Position numbers and translations under genes: made by a program. DNA of 64,000 bases from Moritella sp. 24 (GTDB taxonomy: Bacteria > Pseudomonadota > Gammaproteobacteria > Enterobacterales > Moritellaceae), in contig NZ_CP056123.1 of NCBI RefSeq assembly GCF_018219155.1, positions 2,923,505 through 2,987,504 of the forward strand, given 5' to 3'. Below are positions 57,488-64,000 of this stretch, in pieces. The notes beneath the pieces were generated by a model. The model was not told where the DNA came from. It searched no databases and saw nothing but the letters and a program-made list of their open reading frames with translations. Each line of letters starts with the position of its first letter. Within the stretch, counting starts at the first letter, position 1.

Positions 57488-58381
57488 ATGAATATTAAAA
57501 TACAACAATTGACACACTTTATTTTAGTGGTAGAAGAAGGTGGGTTTCGTGCTGCGTCAAGTCGTGCTAACCGCTCTCAAGCCGCACTATCAACGTCAAT
57601 AAAAGAGCTTGAACGCACGTTAGAACAGCCACTTTTTGAGTCTGGTAATAAATCGACGCTCACGCCTTTTGGTCAAATATGCTTACCTAAAATAAAGAAA
57701 TTCTTACATATTTACAAAGCGTTAGATAACGATCTTCGCGCGGCAGCCGCTGGTCAACAAGGAAGAGTGAAGATTGCGAGCGTGCCTTCGGTAGCCGCAA
57801 AATTGATCCCGAATGTGCTCGGCCGATTTTGTAAGCAATACCCAAATGTAGAAGTGAGTTTGATTGATGATAATGCAGCGGGTGTCGAAGCAAGGCTACT
57901 GTCAGGCGAAGTCGATTTAGCGTTAGGTAATTGTGCTAACTTAGATGTTGACGCTGTTAATTTTACCCCACTAATTTCAGATCCAATTGGTGTTGTATGT
58001 TTAAAAGATCATCCGATTGCTAGTATGTCGAAGGGGATTAAATGGCGAGAACTACTTGATTATCCGTTTATTAATAATGGTACTTGCCTCTTGCTAGAGC
58101 CTACTCCAGCAAGGGCTATCATAGAAAAAGCGCTCTACTCAGTAGAAAATATTACGTCTTTATTCTCTGTATTAAAACTCGGTATTGGTATCACGACGCT
58201 GCCTAAGTTAGCATTCCCGGATAATGAATCAGATTTAGTTTGGCTACCACTAATAGACCCATCGATAGAGCGTAAAATTGGTACTTTTCGCCTGACCGAT
58301 CATACAATTTCACCCCAAGCACACGCTTTTTATGAGTTATGTATCGAGCACCTAATCTGCTCCGATGAGTTTAATCGCTAA
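57488..58381 (+). CDS. LysR-type transcriptional regulator of the cluster
   Basis: A 297-residue regulator with an N-terminal winged helix-turn-helix (QLTHFILVVEEGGFRAASSRANRSQAALSTSIKELERTL) and a C-terminal inducer-binding domain (about 90-290). It is divergent from the ridA-ALDH-dipeptidase-BCCT cluster, the usual arrangement for a LysR regulator that activates its neighbours. The last four bases overlap the stop end of the minus-strand gene that follows. Confidence 0.93.
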   Translation: MNIKIQQLTHFILVVEEGGFRAASSRANRSQAALSTSIKELERTLEQPLFESGNKSTLTPFGQICLPKIKKFLHIYKALDNDLRAAAAGQQGRVKIASVPSVAAKLIPNVLGRFCKQYPNVEVSLIDDNAAGVEARLLSGEVDLALGNCANLDVDAVNFTPLISDPIGVVCLKDHPIASMSKGIKWRELLDYPFINNGTCLLLEPTPARAIIEKALYSVENITSLFSVLKLGIGITTLPKLAFPDNESDLVWLPLIDPSIERKIGTFRLTDHTISPQAHAFYELCIEHLICSDEFNR

Positions 58382-58635
58382 TTTACATCACTAACAACCA
58401 TATCTTGCTCTAAAGCATCATCCCACATAAGGCCAAACTCATATAATGCCTGTGAACGACTTTTAAATGTGCGATCATCCATAAACAATATATTTTGAGT
58501 AAAGTATTCTCTAATACAAATTAAATAATGACCATCATCATTTTTACCGATGCTAACAGCGCCAAATATATATTCCTGATTGCTGATTAAAACCGTGATG
58601 GCATTAACAAACTCTTTTCTATTAATTCCTTTCAT
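58378..58635 (-). CDS. Small hypothetical protein
   Basis: An 85-residue soluble protein of unknown function, convergent with and slightly overlapping the LysR gene. ATG 58635 has AGGTG upstream; GTG 58644 is an alternative. It contains a compact mixed beta pattern (EYIFGAVSIGKNDDGHYLICI). Confidence 0.6.
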   Translation of the reverse strand: MKGINRKEFVNAITVLISNQEYIFGAVSIGKNDDGHYLICIREYFTQNILFMDDRTFKSRSQALYEFGLMWDDALEQDMVVSDVN

Positions 58636-58743
58636 AATCGACACCTAAATTCGATAAACGAATGCTGTAATACAGAGTAAATACAACACATTATATAACT
58701 AAATATAGGTGTAAAATGGCTTTATCACAGGTTTAATCCCAAT

Positions 58744-58789
58744 AAAAAAACCCTTACTCATAATTCATGACAAATTTATGAGATAAGGG
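58744..58789 (-). terminator. Terminator of the nfeD-SPFH operon
   Basis: Read on the minus strand, CCCTTATCTCATAA pairs with TTATGAGTAAGGG (one bulge) and TTTTTTT follows. Confidence 0.82.
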
Positions 58790-58850
58790 CTACATATCAT
58801 TAATGTTAATATAGATTAGTCTATTAATTTAATCGTTTAAGGAAAAATGC

Positions 58851-59315
58851 CTATTCAATAATTAAAACATTACCATCCACAGCAACAATTTTTGCACGAA
58901 TACCAACATCAATCATATCAATCTTAGCACTATCGCTTAGACGCGCATTCCAGTTAATGCCCGAATGGCGAACCTTACCACCATTAACCGTCACTGATTC
59001 GCTGACAGGTACCGTTTGACCGATCATATCGCTGCTGGTATCTTGCACAAACTTATTACCTTGAAACTGCTTTAACGGTTTCCATAATAACAGCGCACTT
59101 ACCGCAGAGAATAATCCAACCGATAAAACCTCAAATTCCCATCCCTCAATCACTCCAATACTGACCAAGCCCCCAGTGATAAGACAGCCAATGCTAAAAA
59201 ATAATAGCGGACCACTTAAACCAGTGACACTCAACTCCACAATCAATGCAATCGCACCAATAACATAAAGTAATTGATCATGATTATTCTGTAAGTAATC
59301 AATTAATGTATTCAT
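58851..59315 (-). CDS. NfeD-like membrane protein
   Basis: A 154-residue protein with three hydrophobic segments (about residues 15-30, 35-55 and 60-85) and a C-terminal OB-fold-like domain (about 95-154, with GQTVPVSESVTVNGGKVRHSG). NfeD proteins are partners of SPFH proteins, and here the SPFH gene lies 33 bp upstream on the same strand. E. coli has the same pair (ybbJ-ybbK). Confidence 0.88.
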   Translation of the reverse strand: MNTLIDYLQNNHDQLLYVIGAIALIVELSVTGLSGPLLFFSIGCLITGGLVSIGVIEGWEFEVLSVGLFSAVSALLLWKPLKQFQGNKFVQDTSSDMIGQTVPVSESVTVNGGKVRHSGINWNARLSDSAKIDMIDVGIRAKIVAVDGNVLIIE

Positions 59316-59348
59316 TTCATCAACTCCATTTCTGAGTAATAAACGCCA

Positions 59349-60323
59349 TTACTCAGATAATTTTAGTGCACTTGATACCGCAATCGCTTGAGCGACTGTA
59401 TTACCAATATTATCACTCGTTTTACCATCAGTTAAAATAACAGAGCCTTCAGCTGCAATCGCTTTATGTGCAGCAATTGCATCCTGTGCAAGCGTTAAAC
59501 GCACCGCTTGTTGACCTTCACTGGTAATTGCAGCAGCACCGACCACACTCAGTGCTGAAGAATCTGCATCAGCAACTAATCGAATAGCTTCAGCTTTACC
59601 TGCGGCTTCTAAAATTTGAGACTCTTTACTCGCTTCTGCAGCCAATACTAACTCTGCTTTTGCCGCTTCTGCATCCAATACCCTTGCCTGCTTTAGGCCT
59701 TCAGCTTTCGTGATCGCCGCTGTTTTAACACCTTCAGCGGTTAAAATGACTGAGCGTTTCTCACGTTCTGCAGTCATCTGCTTTTCCATATCTTCTTTAA
59801 TCGATACAGGCGGTGTGATGTCTTTGATCTCGTAGCGTGTAACCTGAACGCCCCAAGGCTGTGTCGCCTCTGTCATCGCAGCCAAAATGGTTGCATTAAT
59901 GTTGTCTCGATTTTGAAAACATTGATCAAGTTCCATCGAACCAATCGCATTACGCATTGTTGTCGTCGCAAGTTGTACTACCGCTAATTTATAGTCAGTA
60001 ATATTATTCGTTGCTGCTGCCGCATCAACCACTTTCATAAATAAGATGCCATCCAACTCAAGTGAAATATTATCTTTCGTGATAGCCAGTTGTGAAGCAA
60101 CATCTAACGATTGCTCTTTTAGATTACGATCCGCAGCAACTCTTTGCACAAAAGGAATAATAAAATTAAGTCCAGCCTGTAGCGTGCCGCTATAACGTCC
60201 AAAGGTATAAATCACAAAACCTCTGTTTTGTGGCACAAAAAGTATGCTTCTTTGGATCGTGAATAAAACTACAACCGAGATCCAAAGCCATGGTGTTAAA
60301 AGTATATCAATTGCAGTATTCAT
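59349..60323 (-). CDS. SPFH/band 7 protein (QmcA-like paraslipin)
   Basis: A 324-residue inner-membrane protein with one N-terminal span and a band 7 domain (VPQNRGFVIYTFGRYSGTLQAGLNFIIPF near residue 30). A long Ala/Glu-rich coiled coil (about 190-260) follows. Such proteins form large ring assemblies in membrane microdomains and with NfeD are linked to membrane protein quality control. Its length and pairing with NfeD fit QmcA. Confidence 0.88.
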   Translation of the reverse strand: MNTAIDILLTPWLWISVVVLFTIQRSILFVPQNRGFVIYTFGRYSGTLQAGLNFIIPFVQRVAADRNLKEQSLDVASQLAITKDNISLELDGILFMKVVDAAAATNNITDYKLAVVQLATTTMRNAIGSMELDQCFQNRDNINATILAAMTEATQPWGVQVTRYEIKDITPPVSIKEDMEKQMTAEREKRSVILTAEGVKTAAITKAEGLKQARVLDAEAAKAELVLAAEASKESQILEAAGKAEAIRLVADADSSALSVVGAAAITSEGQQAVRLTLAQDAIAAHKAIAAEGSVILTDGKTSDNIGNTVAQAIAVSSALKLSE

Positions 60324-60577
60324 AAATACGTCTCCTTAAATGTTAAAATACGTTTTTAAGTAATGACTTACATCAACTTAAATTAAAAACATCATTCAGA
60401 ACAGATTAAATGATATTGGCTGTAAGGCGTCAGTTTTTAGTTGATATTCTCGTTACGCTTTGAACATTTGCATCAAAAATGTGATCCGCATCCATAATTT
60501 ATTTTATATTTTTCACTTCAACTGCTCCGACCTTTAGTGATATATGATTATATTATACATTATAGCGACGTTTCATA

Positions 60578-60606
60578 TTGAGTAGTCAGGGTCAGCGCAG
60601 TAGTAT
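60578..60606 (+). promoter_or_regulatory. Probable promoter of the acyltransferase gene
   Basis: TTGAGT, 17 bp, TAGTAT, ending about 40 bp before the ATG. The rest of the 324-bp divergent gap (60324-60647) is AT-rich without other clear elements. Confidence 0.5.
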
Positions 60607-60647
60607 AGACACTCTATTTTACTGCACGCCAATGTTTAGGAAATATT

Positions 60648-61571
60648 ATGTCATTTGTACGAGGCTGTTTCGCATTTACACTTTGGTTTATAAATCTCAT
60701 ATTTTGGGCCACCCCCATTACGATTTTAAGCCCTATTAAATTAATACCGATCAAAGTGTTGCAAACATTTTGCTCTTCGTTGTTAGTTTTCTGCGCAAGT
60801 AGCTGGATCCGAGTTAATGTGATAATTGAACGCCTTATTCACCCTGTAAATATTCATCTTCACAGCAATAACATCGCGCTTTCTGAAGAGCAATGGTACA
60901 TGGTACTTGCCAATCATCAGTCTTGGGTTGATATCTTGATCTTACAACGCGTTCTAAACAGAAAGATCCCATTTTTGAAATTCTTCTTAAAAAAAGAACT
61001 CATTTTTGTGCCTTTCTTAGGCATTGCTTGGTGGGCATTAGACTTTCCATTTATGCGTCGTTACAGCACTGCACAACTAAAGAAAAACCCGAAATTACGT
61101 GGTAAAGATATTGAAGTGACTCGTAAGGCCTGCGCTAAATTCAAATCAAGTCCGGTCAGTGTGATGAACTTTGTTGAAGGCACCCGCTTCACTGCAGAAA
61201 AACATAAAAAACAAAAATCGCCGTTTAAGCATCTGTTAAAACCAAAAGCTGGCGGACTCGCATTTGCACTTTCGGCATTAGGCGAACATATTCATAAAAT
61301 TGTAGATGTCGCGATCTATTATCCAGAGCAGACCCCTACCTTTTGGCAGTATCTGTGTGGCGAAGTCAAAGATGTACATGTGCATATCCGTGTATCAGAC
61401 ATTGATGACAAGATGCGTGGTGATTATCAAAAAGATCGTGCTTTTAAAATTGAATTTCAACAGCACCTCAATCAATTGTGGATTGAAAAAGATGCCATTT
61501 TAGAAGATATGGCACAAAGTAAAACTGCAATGCCTGATAACAATACCGTGGCACTAAAAGAAGCCTCTTAA
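60648..61571 (+). CDS. YihG-type 1-acyl-sn-glycerol-3-phosphate acyltransferase
   Basis: A 307-residue membrane-bound acyltransferase of the PlsC family. NHQSWVD near residue 89 is the catalytic HX4D motif, and FVEGTRF near 174 the phosphate-binding motif. One or two N-terminal spans anchor it. Its length and layout fit YihG, an alternative to PlsC that affects phospholipid acyl composition. In cold marine bacteria such enzymes are sometimes linked to unusual fatty acids; not shown here. Confidence 0.82.
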   Translation: MSFVRGCFAFTLWFINLIFWATPITILSPIKLIPIKVLQTFCSSLLVFCASSWIRVNVIIERLIHPVNIHLHSNNIALSEEQWYMVLANHQSWVDILILQRVLNRKIPFLKFFLKKELIFVPFLGIAWWALDFPFMRRYSTAQLKKNPKLRGKDIEVTRKACAKFKSSPVSVMNFVEGTRFTAEKHKKQKSPFKHLLKPKAGGLAFALSALGEHIHKIVDVAIYYPEQTPTFWQYLCGEVKDVHVHIRVSDIDDKMRGDYQKDRAFKIEFQQHLNQLWIEKDAILEDMAQSKTAMPDNNTVALKEAS

Positions 61572-61592
61572 AACCGGTTCGTAAAATATGAC

Positions 61593-61630
61593 GATAATAA
61601 AAAACCGCTTTATTGCGGTTTTTTATTATC
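61593..61630 (+). terminator. Terminator after the acyltransferase gene
   Basis: A perfect 16-bp stem, GATAATAAAAAACCGC with GCGGTTTTTTATTATC, around a 6-base loop. Confidence 0.93.
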
Positions 61631-61808
61631 CAAAATACAGCTGAACTTTATGAATTAAATACCCACAACGACGTTAATTCCCATTATTTATACTTAATAA
61701 CTCATCACAACACCAACCGTAACATTCCCGTAACATTGCACACCATTAACATTAACCATCAGTTTGGTCATGTTAACTATTAAACAATAAACACAAGGAA
61801 TGGAAACC

Positions 61809-62789
61809 ATGCTAAAACAATTTAAACAGCGTGTAGCCTCATCAATTATCGTGGCGAGTATAGCGACACTATCATCTGCAGCTTGGGCCGCTGATTTAGA
61901 CAAAATTCACTTTATTGTACCTGGCGGTGCAGGTGGTGGTTGGGACATGACCGCTCGTGGCACTGGTGATGTACTCATGAAAGCAGATCTCGTTGAAAAA
62001 GTATCTTACCAGAATCTATCGGGCGGCGGTGGCGGTAAAGCGATTGCGCATATGATTGAAACGGCTGCACGTCAACAAGACACACTGATGGTTAACTCTA
62101 CGCCCATCGTAATTCGTTCACTCACTGGTATCTTTCCACAATCATTTCGAGACCTTACCCCAGTCGCAACAACGATTGCTGATTATGGCGCAATTGTAGT
62201 GGCTGCTGATTCAAAATATCAAAACTGGCAACAAGTCGTCGCCGCTTTTAAAGAAAACCCACGTAAAGTGAAAATTGCAGGCGGTTCAGCACGCGGTAGT
62301 ATGGATCACCTTGTTGCTGCATCAGCATTTAAAGGGGAAGGCTTCGATGCGCGTAAAGTACGCTACATTGCCTATGATGCAGGTGGTAAAGCGATGGCGG
62401 CCGTATTGTCTGGAGAAACGCCACTACTATCAACAGGGTTAGGTGAAGTACTAGAAATGTCTAAAAGCGGCCAAGTGCGCATTTTGGCCATCACAGCACC
62501 AGAACGTTTAGCCGCAGCACCAAATGTACCGACTCTTACCGAAATGGGTAACGACACCGTATTCGCTAACTGGCGCGGGTTCTTTGCATCACCGGGAATC
62601 AGTGAAGAAAAAGTCGCAAAATGGAATAAAGCACTAAGTGATATGTATAAAACAGATCAATGGGCAACAGTGCGTGACCGTAATGGCTGGATTGATAATT
62701 ATAAAGCAGACAAAGACTTCTATGCATTCTTAGAGCAACAAGAACAACAAATGGGTGATCTGATGCGTGAATTAGGTTTCCTTAAATAA
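61809..62789 (+). CDS. tctC: TctC, periplasmic binding protein of a tripartite tricarboxylate transporter
   Basis: A 326-residue exported protein with a signal peptide ending near AWA. IHFIVPGGAGGGWDMTARGTG at the mature start and GGSARGSMDHL near 160 are TctC family features. It binds tricarboxylates or other organic acids. It precedes tctB and tctA. ATG 61809 is preferred because AAGGA is too close to ATG 61800. Confidence 0.92.
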   Translation: MLKQFKQRVASSIIVASIATLSSAAWAADLDKIHFIVPGGAGGGWDMTARGTGDVLMKADLVEKVSYQNLSGGGGGKAIAHMIETAARQQDTLMVNSTPIVIRSLTGIFPQSFRDLTPVATTIADYGAIVVAADSKYQNWQQVVAAFKENPRKVKIAGGSARGSMDHLVAASAFKGEGFDARKVRYIAYDAGGKAMAAVLSGETPLLSTGLGEVLEMSKSGQVRILAITAPERLAAAPNVPTLTEMGNDTVFANWRGFFASPGISEEKVAKWNKALSDMYKTDQWATVRDRNGWIDNYKADKDFYAFLEQQEQQMGDLMRELGFLK

Positions 62790-62864
62790 CCTAATTTATC
62801 CCCGTAATACAGCCACAGCACGGCATTACTTTCGCTGTGGCTTTCTTTTTAATTGGAGCATCCC

Positions 62865-63368
62865 ATGCAATCAACCCCTTTATCATTATTAAACCGAGAG
62901 CGAGTGAGCGGATTAATATTCCTACTTGTCTGTTTGATTTACGGCTACCAGACCACTCAAATCCAGCTTTTTCCTGGCGATGAATATGAAGCTTTTACAG
63001 CACGTACATTACCTTATTTATTAACCGTCGCAGGGGTTGTCATGTCACTGCTACTCATCGTGATGTCGCCCGTAAAACCTTGTCACGAAGACGTTTGCGA
63101 GCAGCAAGCTGCAAACGAAAGCCACTTAGATTGGCGCTTACTCATTTCATTTATTATTTTAATGACCGCGTATGGCCTAGGTTTAACTTGGTTAGGATTC
63201 GTATTAGCCACCAGCTTGTTTTTATTAGGCGGATTTTGGCTACTTGGCGAGCGCCGCAAAGCAGTCTTATTTGGTGCTTCCTTCCCTTTTGTAACCCTTT
63301 TTTGGTTACTTCTGACCAAAGTTCTGGATATTTATCTTGAACCTGGTTATCTATTTTTAAGCTTCTAG
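62865..63368 (+). CDS. tctB: TctB, small membrane subunit of the tricarboxylate transporter
   Basis: A 167-residue protein with about four membrane spans, the size and layout of TctB. ATG 62865 follows GGAG with good spacing. It lies between tctC and tctA. The central stretch (about residues 75-90) is polar. Confidence 0.88.
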   Translation: MQSTPLSLLNRERVSGLIFLLVCLIYGYQTTQIQLFPGDEYEAFTARTLPYLLTVAGVVMSLLLIVMSPVKPCHEDVCEQQAANESHLDWRLLISFIILMTAYGLGLTWLGFVLATSLFLLGGFWLLGERRKAVLFGASFPFVTLFWLLLTKVLDIYLEPGYLFLSF

Positions 63369-63379
63369 GACGATAAAAT

Positions 63380-64000
63380 ATGTTAGATGGAATTTTAGCA
63401 GGCTTATCCACGGCCATTATGCCGACTAATTTAATGATGGTGATGGTCGGTTGTTTTGTTGGTACCTTCATCGGTATGCTTCCGGGTCTTGGCCCTATTT
63501 CAGCAATTGCATTGATGATCCCAATTACCTATGGGCTAGACCCATCATCAGGTATGATCTTAATGGCTGGTGTTTATTATGGTGCTATTTTTGGTGGTTC
63601 AACCTCATCAATTCTCATCAATGCGCCCGGTTGTTCATCCACTGTCGTGACCGCATTTGATGGTTACCCAATGGCGAAAAAAGGCCAAGCAGGTAAAGCA
63701 CTGGCACTTGCAGCTTATGCTTCATTTACTGGCGGTACCCTATCCGCCATTATGCTATTAATCGCTGCACCAGCATTAGCAAAAGTATCATTAAGTTTTC
63801 AATCCTCTGATTATTTTGCACTGATGCTGGTTGGTTTGTCTGCCGTCGCGGCTTTTGCCGGTAAAGGTCAGGTATTAAAAGCATGGATGATGACTATTTT
63901 AGGTTTAATGCTATCGACAGTCGGTATCGATAAAGGCATTGGTGTTGAACGATTTACCTTTGGTTTAACTGACTTAATGGATGGTTTTAGCTTCTTATTA
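63380..64000 (+). CDS. tctA: TctA, large membrane subunit of the tricarboxylate transporter (partial)
   Basis: The frame opens at ATG 63380 and runs to the window edge (207 codons of a protein usually near 500). The motif GTFIGMLPGLGPISAIALM near residue 30 and the AGVYYGAIFGGSTSSILINAPG segment near 70 are the TctA signature. A two-component regulator tctDE, often adjacent, is not in the window. Confidence 0.95.
   Translation, partial: MLDGILAGLSTAIMPTNLMMVMVGCFVGTFIGMLPGLGPISAIALMIPITYGLDPSSGMILMAGVYYGAIFGGSTSSILINAPGCSSTVVTAFDGYPMAKKGQAGKALALAAYASFTGGTLSAIMLLIAAPALAKVSLSFQSSDYFALMLVGLSAVAAFAGKGQVLKAWMMTILGLMLSTVGIDKGIGVERFTFGLTDLMDGFSFLL

Overview
The window looks like chromosomal DNA of a marine gammaproteobacterium, probably near Moritella, Psychromonas, Shewanella or Vibrio. 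The evidence is indirect: an AT-leaning sequence (by eye, not computed), a six-gene Rnf cluster followed by nth, a MotY stator protein of sodium-driven flagella, menF-menD, sodB, grxD and the apt-dnaX-ybaB-recR gene set. No insertion sequence, prophage or CRISPR array was seen. Most of the window is core genome with a few lineage-specific islands.

Layout. 1-4939 (minus): menD (cut by the window edge), menF, a TauE-type anion exporter and an APC amino-acid permease. 5206-10958 (plus): a three-gene operon for an SMC-like ATPase, a small KITE-like subunit and a kleisin-like subunit, with no nuclease gene beside it. 11007-16245: elyC, tpiA, pfkA and convergent uvrB. 16246-18543: a cluster of DnaA-box-like sites upstream of uvrB, then a strong sigma-70 promoter driving 11 tandem tRNA-Asn(GTT) genes, part of which grew by duplication of a two-tRNA unit. 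18749-20608: a degenerate GGDEF-EAL protein (CsrD-like). 20747-27974: rnfABCDGE and nth. 28115-35380: satP, a glyoxalase, motY with a sigma-28 promoter, rnt, a YfiM-like gene, an NhaC-type antiporter, grxD, sodB and a possible 29-residue membrane peptide.

35397-46813: the usual apt-dnaX-ybaB-recR order is present on the minus strand, but ybaB and recR are separated by about 7.3 kb of oppositely oriented genes. These are a J-domain protein with three unrecognised partners, an orphan peptide-binding protein and a metzincin-like lipoprotein. dnaX carries a complete-looking -1 frameshift signal for a short gamma form. 47048-49999: dusC and a Cache/HD-GYP protein.

50034-58381: a catabolic island on the minus strand with a BCCT transporter, an M19-like dipeptidase lacking several metal ligands, an aldehyde dehydrogenase, a RidA protein and two uncharacterised genes, opposite a divergent LysR regulator. 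It probably imports and breaks down a betaine or related quaternary amine. 58378-64000: a small hypothetical gene, nfeD and an SPFH protein, a YihG-type acyltransferase, and a tripartite tricarboxylate transporter (tctC, tctB, tctA cut by the edge).

The best candidates for undescribed biology are the nuclease-free SMC operon, the J-domain operon, the betaine-type island with its two unknown proteins, and the DnaA-box cluster next to the tRNA array. All identifications come from reading motifs, lengths and gene order; no database search was run.
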